This document shows, piece by piece, positions 43,779 to 50,785 of a DNA stretch of 53,084 nucleotides (within the stretch, counting starts at the first letter, position 1; each line of letters starts with the position of its first letter). Under the pieces are notes generated by a model. The model saw only the letters and a list, made by a program, of their open reading frames with translations, was not told the DNA's origin and did no database searches. A program made the position numbers and the translations under genes. This DNA is from an uncultured Clostridia bacterium (GTDB lineage Bacteria; Bacillota; Clostridia; Oscillospirales; Acutalibacteraceae). The DNA is taken from assembly GCA_946183365.1 (NCBI GenBank), contig CAMHAH010000020.1, forward strand, positions 1 to 53,084, in the 5' to 3' direction.

Positions 43779-46700
43779 TTAAGCGTCTATAGTCGAGATG
43801 GTCAATGTGGTCTCTTCGAGTACGTCAAGCAGTACTCTTACTGTGTCGAGCGAAGTGAAAATGGTGACACCGTTCTCGACAGCCGTCTGTCTGATAGCCG
43901 TACCGTCCTCATAGTGTACGCCCGACATGATAGCTCTGGTATTGATAACGTAGCTGACATAGCCCGCGCGGATAGCGTCGAGGATCTGAGTAGAGCCCTC
44001 TGAGAGCTTCTTGAGCGTTCTCGTGCGTATACCGTGCTCGCGCATAGTCTTTGCAGTCAGGTCGGTCGCCTCGATGTTGAAGCCGAGATCGTAGAAGCGG
44101 CGTACCAGCGGAACTGCCTCTTCCTTATCCTCATCGGCAAGGGTAACGATAACTGTGCCGTAGTTCTGCACCTTAGTGCCTGCCGCGACGAGCGCCTTGT
44201 ACATAGCTCTCGAGAGCTTTTTATCATAACCGATGGCTTCACCTGTCGACTTCATCTCGGGAGAGAGGTAAGCGTCAAGACCCTTGATCTTCTGGAAGGA
44301 GAATACCGGAACTTTGACATAATATCTCTTCTTCTCCTCGGGATAGAGCTGGAAGATACCCTGCTCCTTTAAGGACTTGCCGAGGATTACCTCGGTCGCG
44401 ATATCCGCAAGGGAGTAGCCTGTGGATTTAGAGAGGAACGGAACGGTTCTCGAGGATCTCGGGTTGACTTCTATAATGTAAACATCGTCGTTTTCGTCAA
44501 CGATGAACTGGATATTATACAGACCGATGATGCCGATGGCTTTACCGAGCTTCTTAGCGTACTGTAAAATGATACCCTTGACCTTGTCGGAAATCGAGAA
44601 GGACGGATATACGCTGATACTGTCGCCCGAGTGAACTCCTGTTCTCTCTACCAGCTCCATGATACCGGGCACGAATACGTCGATACCGTCGCAGATCGCG
44701 TCTACCTCGACCTCTTTGCCCATGATGTATTTATCGACTAAGACAGGCTTGTCCTCGTCGATCTCAACAGCCGACTTGAGGTAGTGTCTTAAATCTTCTT
44801 CTTTAGATACAATCTGCATCGCTCTGCCGCCCAGTACGAAAGACGGGCGGACGAGCACGGGATAGCCGATCTCGGCAGCCGCCTTTACGCCCTCTTCGAT
44901 AGAGGTGACAGCCTTGCCCGCGGGCTGCGGGATACCGAGCTCCTTGATGATGGCGTTGAAGCTGTCACGGTTCTCGGCGCGCTCGATCGCGGCGCAGTCG
45001 GTACCGATGATCTTCACGCCTCTGTCCATCAAAGGCTGAGCGAGATTGATCGCGGTCTGACCGCCCAGAGAAGCAATAACGCCCTCGGGCTGTTCAAAGT
45101 CGATGATCGCCATGACGTCCTCGGGAGTGAGCGGCTCAAAATAGAGCTTGTCGGCGGTGGTGTAGTCGGTAGAAACGGTCTCGGGGTTATTGTTGATGAT
45201 TATCGCTTCATAACCCGCTCTGCGGATGGTCTGTACCGCGTGAACGGTAGAGTAGTCGAACTCAACGCCCTGACCGATACGGATGGGACCCGCGCCGAGC
45301 ACGATGATCTTCTTTTTATTGCTGAGGCGTGAGGCGTTCTCGCCTGTGTATGATGAATAGAGATAAGCGATATACTTGCCTGTATGCAGGGTATCTACCA
45401 TCTTGAATATCGGGGTGATACCGTTGTCTTTTCTCGTCTTGTATATCTCGACCTCGGGCATATCCCACAGGTCAGAGATATATTCGTCTGAGAAGCCCAT
45501 GATCTTGGCTTCTTTAAGTATCCCGATACTGCCCTTGTTCTCTTTAAGGGCGCTCTCCATATCGACGATCTTTTTAAAGCTCTCAAGGAAGAGCTCGGTT
45601 ATCATCGTTACCTCGTGGAGCTTCTCGATAGAAGCGCCGCGTCTGAGCAGCTCAAAGACAGCGTAAACATTGTCGTCCTTGAATTCGCTGATATAATCAT
45701 ACAGCTCTTCGTCACTATAGCTGTCGAACTTTGAAAGATAGAAGTGACACACGCCTGTCTCGAGCGAGCGCACGGATTTAAGACAGCACTCCTCGAGAGT
45801 TGAGCCGATACCCATTACCTCGCCGGTAGCCTTCATCTGAGTACCGAGGGTGTTGGGAGCGTCTGCGAATTTATCGAACGGAAATCTCGGGAACTTAGCT
45901 ACGATATAGTCGAGCGAGGGCTCTATAGCCGCCGTGCCGCCCGCTACGGGGATCTCCTCAAGAGCCATGCCCATAGCGATCTTGGCGGTAACTCTGGCAA
46001 TCGGATAACCCGAAGCCTTTGAAGCCAGAGCCGATGAACGGGAAACTCTGGGGTTGACCTCGATGAGGTAATATTCGCTTGAAGTAGGATTGAGCGCGAA
46101 CTGTACGTTACATCCGCCCTCGATCTTCAGCTCTCTGATGATCTTGATCGCGCTGTCGTTGAGCATCTTGAGGTCGCTCTCATTGAGCGAGAGGATAGGA
46201 GCTACAACGATGCTGTCGCCTGTATGTACGCCGACAGGGTCTACGTTCTCCATACCGCAGATGGTGATAGCGGTATCGTTACTGTCGCGCATTACCTCGA
46301 ACTCTATTTCCTTATAGCCCTTGACGGACTTCTCGATAAGCACCTGATGAACGGGGCTGAGCTTAAAGGCGTTCATACCTATCTCGATAAGCTCTTCTTC
46401 GTTATTGGCGAAGCCGCCGCCCGTACCGCCGAGGGTGAACGCGGGGCGCAGAACTACGGGGTAGCCTATCTCTTTAGCCGCCTTCTTGGCTTCTTCAAGA
46501 TCATAGGTGATCTGTGAGGGGATGACAGGCTCGCCGATGCTCTCGCACATCTCCTTGAACAGCTCTCTGTCCTCGGCGCGCTCGATACTCTCTGAGGATG
46601 TGCCTAAGAGCTGTACTCCGCACTCCTTGAGTATGCCCTTGCGCTCGAGCTGCATTGCGAGGTTCAGACCTGTCTGACCGCCGATACCGGGCACGATAGC

Positions 46701-46952
46701 GTCAGGGCGCTCATAGCGGAGTATCTTAGCGATATACTCGAGGGTGAGCGGCTCCATATAGACCTTGTCGGCTATCTGTGTGTCGGTCATGATGGTCGCG
46801 GGATTAGAGTTGCACAGGATGACCTCATAGCCCTCTTCCTTGAGCGCTAAGCACGCCTGAGTGCCCGCGTAGTCGAACTCGGCAGCCTGACCGATAACGA
46901 TAGGACCCGAGCCGATGATAAGTACCTTCTTTACGTCTGTTCTTTTTGCCAT
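43779..46952 (-). CDS. carB: Carbamoyl-phosphate synthase large subunit
   Basis: 1057 aa. Two homologous ATP-grasp halves: KKVLIIGSGPIVIGQAAEFD opens the first and KKIIVLGAGPIRIGQGVEFD the second; each has a NPRxSRSS/T block (EVNPRVSRSSALASKASGYP; EVNPRSSRTVPFLSKSTGYS). A C-terminal MGS-like allosteric domain (about the last 120 residues) follows. The glutaminase partner carA is not adjacent, unlike most operons. GGGAGG precedes the start. Confidence 0.97.
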   Translation of the reverse strand: MAKRTDVKKVLIIGSGPIVIGQAAEFDYAGTQACLALKEEGYEVILCNSNPATIMTDTQIADKVYMEPLTLEYIAKILRYERPDAIVPGIGGQTGLNLAMQLERKGILKECGVQLLGTSSESIERAEDRELFKEMCESIGEPVIPSQITYDLEEAKKAAKEIGYPVVLRPAFTLGGTGGGFANNEEELIEIGMNAFKLSPVHQVLIEKSVKGYKEIEFEVMRDSNDTAITICGMENVDPVGVHTGDSIVVAPILSLNESDLKMLNDSAIKIIRELKIEGGCNVQFALNPTSSEYYLIEVNPRVSRSSALASKASGYPIARVTAKIAMGMALEEIPVAGGTAAIEPSLDYIVAKFPRFPFDKFADAPNTLGTQMKATGEVMGIGSTLEECCLKSVRSLETGVCHFYLSKFDSYSDEELYDYISEFKDDNVYAVFELLRRGASIEKLHEVTMITELFLESFKKIVDMESALKENKGSIGILKEAKIMGFSDEYISDLWDMPEVEIYKTRKDNGITPIFKMVDTLHTGKYIAYLYSSYTGENASRLSNKKKIIVLGAGPIRIGQGVEFDYSTVHAVQTIRRAGYEAIIINNNPETVSTDYTTADKLYFEPLTPEDVMAIIDFEQPEGVIASLGGQTAINLAQPLMDRGVKIIGTDCAAIERAENRDSFNAIIKELGIPQPAGKAVTSIEEGVKAAAEIGYPVLVRPSFVLGGRAMQIVSKEEDLRHYLKSAVEIDEDKPVLVDKYIMGKEVEVDAICDGIDVFVPGIMELVERTGVHSGDSISVYPSFSISDKVKGIILQYAKKLGKAIGIIGLYNIQFIVDENDDVYIIEVNPRSSRTVPFLSKSTGYSLADIATEVILGKSLKEQGIFQLYPEEKKRYYVKVPVFSFQKIKGLDAYLSPEMKSTGEAIGYDKKLSRAMYKALVAAGTKVQNYGTVIVTLADEDKEEAVPLVRRFYDLGFNIEATDLTAKTMREHGIRTRTLKKLSEGSTQILDAIRAGYVSYVINTRAIMSGVHYEDGTAIRQTAVENGVTIFTSLDTVRVLLDVLEETTLTISTIDA

Positions 46953-47006
46953 TTTTCATACCTCCCAAATTTTCATATCTATATCAATTATGTGATAACA
47001 TATACC

Positions 47007-48218
47007 TTATTTCTTATAGACCGCCTTGCCGTCCTTTACGGTCAAGAGACAAACTCCGCTGAGCTTCCATCCCTCAAACGGCGTTGCCTTGCCCATCGAG
47101 ATGAACTCCTCGGGATCGACGGTGAATTCCTTATCGAGATCCCATACCGAATAATCGTTTCTGTTCATCGGGATATCAAAGCGCTTCCTCGGATTAATCA
47201 CCAACAGCTCCATCAGCCTTTCAAGCGTTATAAAACCCGTTTTTACCAGCTTTGTATACAGCAGCGGGAACGCGGTCTCGATACCCACAATGCCGAAAGC
47301 GCTTTTCTCGAGCCCCTTCGACTTTTCCTCAGCGCTGTGGGGAGCGTGGTCGGTGGCTATCATATCTATCGTGCCGTCCTTGATACCCTGCAAGAGAGCC
47401 TCTCTGTCAGCCTTATCCCTGAGCGGCGGGTTCATCTTGAAGCGCCCGTCCTCTTTAAGGTCGCTGTCGTCCATGACAAGGTAATGCGGAGCGGTCTCAC
47501 AGGTTATGTTCACGCCCTCGGCTTTAGCCTTGCGTATGAGCTCAACGCTCTCTTTGGTCGAGATATGGCACACGTGATATCCGCAGCCTGTCTCTCTGCA
47601 CAGATCGATATCTCTCTTTATCGGTCCCCACTCGCTCTCTGAACAGATACCGCGGTGGGAATGAGCCTTCGCGTATTCTCCGTCGTGGATATAACCGCCG
47701 CGCAGGAGCGAATTATCCTCACAGTGAGCGACTATCAGCTTGCCGAGCGCCTTCGCTCTTTTCATAGCCTCAAGCATCATATCAGCGCTCTGTACACCTC
47801 TGCCGTCGTCTGAGAAGGCAACGACCTTATCAGCCATACCCTCAAGGTCAGAGATCCGCTCTCCCCTCTCGCCTACGGTAATAGCGCCGTAGGGCAGGAC
47901 GTCGATCACGGCGTCGCGATCGATAATCTCACGCTCGATGCTGAGATTTTCAACGCTGTCCGGTACGGGGTCGAGGTTCGGCATAGCGCAAACGGCGGTG
48001 TATCCTCCGTGAGCCGCCGCTGCGGAGCCTGTAGCGATTTTTTCTTTATAAGAAAAACCCGGCTCGCGAAAATGCACATGCACATCACAAAAGCCGGGCA
48101 ATACTACCGTATTTTGAGAGCAAGAAAGGGCGCTCGGGCAAAAAAGAGCGTCGGGAATTTCGGGCAGAAACTCTGCCATACCGATCTTGTCGTAAATCTC
48201 TTTCTTAACGCCGCCCAT
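47007..48218 (-). CDS. pyrC: Dihydroorotase
   Basis: 403 aa from ATG 48218, with GGAG 7 nt upstream; another ATG two codons upstream is too close to that site. Amidohydrolase fold: metal ligands in LPGFCDVHVHFREPGFSYKE, IVAHCEDNSLL, GYHVCHIST, and IDMIATDHAPHSAEEK. Class I/II (zinc amidohydrolase) DHOase, although usual N-terminal beta-sandwich residues are shortened. First gene of the nucleotide cluster, preceded by a promoter and leader terminator. Confidence 0.96.
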   Translation of the reverse strand: MGGVKKEIYDKIGMAEFLPEIPDALFCPSALSCSQNTVVLPGFCDVHVHFREPGFSYKEKIATGSAAAAHGGYTAVCAMPNLDPVPDSVENLSIEREIIDRDAVIDVLPYGAITVGERGERISDLEGMADKVVAFSDDGRGVQSADMMLEAMKRAKALGKLIVAHCEDNSLLRGGYIHDGEYAKAHSHRGICSESEWGPIKRDIDLCRETGCGYHVCHISTKESVELIRKAKAEGVNITCETAPHYLVMDDSDLKEDGRFKMNPPLRDKADREALLQGIKDGTIDMIATDHAPHSAEEKSKGLEKSAFGIVGIETAFPLLYTKLVKTGFITLERLMELLVINPRKRFDIPMNRNDYSVWDLDKEFTVDPEEFISMGKATPFEGWKLSGVCLLTVKDGKAVYKK

Positions 48219-48367
48219 AGTCATGCTCCTTTCGGTTGCTAAAATGGTCAATTATAATCAAAAAGCCTCACACAAGGCGAGGCGGGATACGCAAAACCCC
48301 GGGTATGAACAAGTACCCGTATACACACATATCTTGTCGATATCACAGTATCGCCTTAAAGATTTGT
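48219..48367 (-). promoter_or_regulatory. Leader of the pyrimidine-purine cluster
   Basis: About 150 nt from the likely transcription start to pyrC. Hairpins in transcript order: CGATA-N6-TATCG (48353-48338), CGGGTA-N8-TACCCG (48319-48300), and a terminator (48283-48260). I could not find the conserved PyrR-binding loop, so the sensing mechanism is open (PyrR, UTP-sensitive pausing or other). Confidence 0.55.
48260..48283 (-). terminator. Leader terminator/attenuator before pyrC
   Basis: Minus strand 7-bp stem GCCTCGC/GTGAGGC with a CTTGT loop, followed by TTTTTG. It sits 42 nt upstream of the pyrC ATG and downstream of the promoter, the position of a transcription attenuator. Confidence 0.7.
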
Positions 48368-48374
48368 TGTAAGT

Positions 48375-48403
48375 ATTTTACCATACGGCAGTAATCCTGT
48401 CAA
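48375..48403 (-). promoter_or_regulatory. Promoter of the pyrC-purL cluster
   Basis: Minus strand TTGACA (48403-48398), 17-bp spacer, TAAAAT (48380-48375). No equally good promoter was seen in the downstream operon gaps. Confidence 0.78.
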
Positions 48404-48474
48404 ATAGGTTTATTCTTCTAAAAGCGCATAAATTCTGGTGAAATTGACTAAAATAAATCATCATTATTCCCCTG

Positions 48475-48630
48475 AGAAAAAATCCCGGGCAAGCGCTCAG
48501 TAAATACCCGTCAAAAGCCTGTATGATCCTACAAAATCATCTTTTTCAAACCATTTACCGAGAGCGCTTCTCTGAAAAGAGAACCCTTTTGAGCGATATC
48601 AAAATACCGCCCGTCAAAAACCGGCGGAGC
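48475..48630 (-). ncRNA. Possible structured RNA or inverted-repeat element between pyrC and the tRNA
   Basis: On the minus strand: CCGCC/GGCGG (48627-48607), TTCTCT-TTTC-AGAGAA (48583-48568), then a long helix between AAGCGCT...GTAAAT (48569-48553) and ATTTAC...AGCGCTT (48505-48491) around a 47-nt loop, ending CCCGGGATTTTTT (to 48477). The T run after a closed structure is what a small RNA with its own terminator would show. No strong upstream promoter was found. Confidence 0.3.
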
Positions 48631-48693
48631 TTTACAGCAAAATAAACAAAAACATCATCATAAAACAAAGACGTTATCAGATAATAATTTGTG

Positions 48694-48722
48694 TTGACAA
48701 ACCGATAATTCCTTGATATAAT
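48694..48722 (+). promoter_or_regulatory. Consensus promoter of the tRNA gene
   Basis: TTGACA (48694-48699), exactly 17 bp, TATAAT (48717-48722); the mature tRNA starts 31 bp after the -10. Confidence 0.88.
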
Positions 48723-48753
48723 AGTTTAGCTGTAAAAAGCTCAATTGACAAAC

Positions 48754-48830
48754 GGGCCATTAGCTCAGTTGGTTAGAGCAACCGGCTCATAACCGGTTGG
48801 TCCGGGGTTCGAGTCCCTGATGGCCCACCA
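48754..48830 (+). tRNA. tRNA with CAU anticodon (Met elongator or Ile2)
   Basis: 77 nt including an encoded CCA. Acceptor stem GGGCCAT/ATGGCCC, D-arm TTAGCTCAGTTGGTTAGAGC, anticodon stem ACCGG/CCGGT with loop CTCATAA, and T-loop TTCGAGT. The D-arm and anticodon-arm sequence resemble the Bacillus tRNA-Ile2 whose CAU is modified to lysidine, but elongator tRNA-Met cannot be excluded by eye. It is not initiator tRNA, since it lacks the three G-C pairs and the mismatched first base pair expected there. Confidence 0.95.
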
Positions 48831-48833
48831 AAG

Positions 48834-48888
48834 CATAACAAATCCGAAATCGTCATCTTAGGTGATTGTTTCGGATTTGTTGCTTTTT
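48834..48888 (+). terminator. Terminator of the tRNA gene
   Basis: A 13-bp perfect stem AACAAATCCGAAA (48837-48849) / TTTCGGATTTGTT (48869-48881) with a partly paired loop, then GCTTTTT. Confidence 0.9.
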
Positions 48889-48948
48889 ACACATTTACAT
48901 AGTTTTATAGGCAGGGAGCTTCACATTTGCTCCCTGCCTATTTTTCTT

Positions 48949-49167
48949 TTATTTATTCTTACCTTGCCGCTTCGTCCGTTCCTGCTCCTGCTTCCATTCG
49001 CTGAACCTCCTCTGTCCTTCTTCGCTTTCATAGAAGGCTATGATATCGGGGAGGAAGGTTCTGGCTAATGATTCAAGCTCATATTTCGGAACTCCACTCT
49101 TTGTTTCGGGTGACGGCGGTAATCCTTTCAGATCTTCCTTATTTATTACTTTACGGTTTGCTGCCAT
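48949..49167 (-). CDS. Small hypothetical protein of mobile-element type
   Basis: 72 aa, MAANRKVINKEDLKGLPPSP..., with a Lys/Arg/Gln-rich C-terminus and a central LARTFLPDIIAFYESEEGQR helix. I recognise it only as a type of short ORF common in clostridial mobile elements; function unknown. The ATG at 49167 lacks its own good ribosome binding site and overlaps the 3' end of a small upstream frame (49229-49146), which suggests translational coupling. Transcribed from the promoter at 49377-49405. Confidence 0.6.
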   Translation of the reverse strand: MAANRKVINKEDLKGLPPSPETKSGVPKYELESLARTFLPDIIAFYESEEGQRRFSEWKQEQERTKRQGKNK

Positions 49168-49229
49168 AAGGCAGCGCTTCTATCTTTGTCGGTCATTCCT
49201 CCTTCTTGATTCAGATAGATTGTGCCCAT
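49146..49229 (-). CDS. Possible 27-residue leader peptide ORF
   Basis: MGTIYLNQEGGMTDKDRSAA..., stop 49146. The frame is open a further eight codons upstream without a start codon. An AAGGAGG motif lies inside it, just before an internal ATG (49196). Its stop falls 19 bp inside the next gene. Composition looks protein-like, but no good binding site precedes the first ATG. It may be a remnant or a coupling peptide. Confidence 0.3.
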   Translation of the reverse strand: MGTIYLNQEGGMTDKDRSAALWQQTVK

Positions 49230-49313
49230 CGGGCGGTTGATTTGTAATTCATTTTTCCTCCGAAATTTGGTTTTTGCTATTTGGAAAGAGTAACTGAAAA
49301 TGAAATAGCCTTA

Positions 49314-49334
49314 TGTGTCAAGTTGGGTGACACA
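49314..49334. promoter_or_regulatory. Inverted repeat TGTGTCA-N7-TGACACA
   Basis: Perfect 7-bp arms in the long leader between the minus-strand promoter (49377-49405) and the small genes. Suitable as an operator or an RNA hairpin. Confidence 0.4.
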
Positions 49335-49376
49335 CAAGACTATGAATCATTTATATTCAATTATCTTTCTATTGTT

Positions 49377-49405
49377 ATTGTATCAAATTCGAACATATTT
49401 GTCAA
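49377..49405 (-). promoter_or_regulatory. Strong promoter with a LexA-like box
   Basis: Minus strand TTGACA (49405-49400), 17-bp spacer, TACAAT (49382-49377). The spacer overlaps CGAACATATTTGTC (49390-49403), which matches 12 of 14 positions of the Gram-positive LexA consensus CGAACRNRYGTTYC. The remainder of 49230-49608 is AT-rich and holds no other gene I can support. Confidence 0.6.
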
Positions 49406-49552
49406 GTCTTTGGTGTCGAATCAACATTGGTTAGTTCCTTTCCGCATACCGAACTGTTCTTCGGAGCCGTTCGGCGTTTTCTTTGTATTGCGCCGCAATA
49501 TTTGACATTGGATTTGAGTCACACCGAACAAATAAAAACTGAAAACTTTTAC

Positions 49553-49581
49553 TTGTAAAACCTCCGAACCTAAGCTAAAAT
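49553..49581 (+). promoter_or_regulatory. Promoter of the dockerin protein gene
   Basis: TTGTAA (49553-49558), 17-bp spacer, TAAAAT (49576-49581), 27 bp before the ATG at 49609. Confidence 0.55.
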
Positions 49582-49608
49582 ACACCAAACCGTGAAGGAG
49601 GTTTATTT

Positions 49609-50718
49609 ATGATAATCAAATCTGTTTTATCTTTATCACTTTGTATGGCGATGATGATGTCCGTTTCCGTTCGTGCTGAGAGCCGAATGTTAGGTGACGT
49701 CGACGGTGACGGTGAGATCAGCATCACCGACGCGACGTTCATTCAGCGGTACACGATCGGTATCCAAACACCTGTCGCTGTAACATCGTCTGTCGCGGAT
49801 ATAGACGGCGATCACGCCGTGACCGTGATGGATGCTTCACACCTGCAACGCTGGATGGTGAATGTATCAGACAGCTATCCGATTTCGAAGCCTGTCGTTG
49901 AACCGTCACCGACCGATCGGTATGTCACGGTTGATGGAGTCACCTTTGATTTGAAGAAAGTTCCGTCGGAGATCACGCTTACAGATAAAAGCATTACCTT
50001 GATGCTCATACCGAAGAGCGAGATCGATCCGCACGATATCATGACGGTAATCAACAACGGTCACTACCGAAACGCAATCGACTACACCGACAGCCGTTTC
50101 AAGGAGAGTTACCTGATCGAAAAGGAGAATGGAATCCTTCACGGTTATGACTGTGAAGTGACCGACAGCGAGGATAATCCTCTTGCTTATGTGTATGCAC
50201 ACTACAGGAGCGGACTGTACTTTCCTTTCCAGACAACGATCAGCTGCATCCGAGAAGCGCACGGAAGCTTCCCGATCGAGCTGTATTACAAGGGTGAACT
50301 GATCCGCCGAGTGAATGTCAATGTCGACGTCAGCCGTGCTCCCGAGGATATCGAAAAGACATTAAGGATTGTCCGGTCGGCAGAGAAAGCATGCTGGACT
50401 TCGTCCATGACCGACAGAGAAAAGATGAAAGCCTTTGCCGAGTACATTCGGGATCACTACACATATGATCAGATCATGTGCGTTGAGGGAGCGGTTCTGA
50501 CCGCCTTTGCCGCCAGAGATCTGGGACTTGAATCCATGCTCCTCTATCCCGGCGGTGAAGCAACCCAGCACTGTGACCGCCATATCGTTACATATAATCT
50601 GTATGCCAATACAGCCGTTCCTGGCGGTCACTGCGCTTGCCTGGTCGAGTACGATGACTGCACCATGCGCTACGATGTGCAGGGTGAGTTGTGCATCATA
50701 AAGGAATATACATTCTAA
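49609..50718 (+). CDS. Secreted dockerin type I protein with a C-terminal transglutaminase-like domain
   Basis: 369 aa; AAGGAGG precedes the ATG. Signal peptide MIIKSVLSLSLCMAMMMSVS, with likely cleavage after VRA (residue 23). Residues about 28-85 form a dockerin: two Ca-binding F-hand repeats GDVDGDGEISITDATFIQRY and ADIDGDHAVTVMDASHLQRW. A middle beta-rich region follows, then a helical segment REKMKAFAEYIRDHYTYDQI leading to Cys291 (MCVEGAVLTAF), His341 (GGHCACLVEYDD) and Asp356 (MRYDVQG). The order and spacing of Cys-His-Asp fit the transglutaminase/cysteine-protease fold; activity is inferred. The dockerin suggests attachment to a cohesin scaffold outside the cell. Own promoter and terminator, beside relaxase genes. 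Confidence 0.85.
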   Translation: MIIKSVLSLSLCMAMMMSVSVRAESRMLGDVDGDGEISITDATFIQRYTIGIQTPVAVTSSVADIDGDHAVTVMDASHLQRWMVNVSDSYPISKPVVEPSPTDRYVTVDGVTFDLKKVPSEITLTDKSITLMLIPKSEIDPHDIMTVINNGHYRNAIDYTDSRFKESYLIEKENGILHGYDCEVTDSEDNPLAYVYAHYRSGLYFPFQTTISCIREAHGSFPIELYYKGELIRRVNVNVDVSRAPEDIEKTLRIVRSAEKACWTSSMTDREKMKAFAEYIRDHYTYDQIMCVEGAVLTAFAARDLGLESMLLYPGGEATQHCDRHIVTYNLYANTAVPGGHCACLVEYDDCTMRYDVQGELCIIKEYTF

Positions 50719-50734
50719 TATGACCATAAGATTT

Positions 50735-50762
50735 GCCGTCCTTCGGGACGGCTTTTCTTTTT
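50735..50762 (+). terminator. Terminator of the dockerin protein gene
   Basis: GCCGTCC-TTCG-GGACGGC (50735-50752) followed by TTTTCTTTTT: a UUCG-capped stem with a strong T run. It lies 16 bp past the stop codon. Confidence 0.95.
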
Positions 50763-50785
50763 ACACCCGGTTAATCCGGACATAG

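Noticed and set aside
48219..48370. PyrR-binding element in the pyr leader
   Set aside because: The expected conserved loop sequence was not found by eye; only generic hairpins and a terminator are present. A covariance search could reverse this.
48754..48830. tRNA 3' end as an attachment site of the element
   Set aside because: Only one copy of the tRNA 3' end is visible and no integrase is in the window, so integration there cannot be supported.
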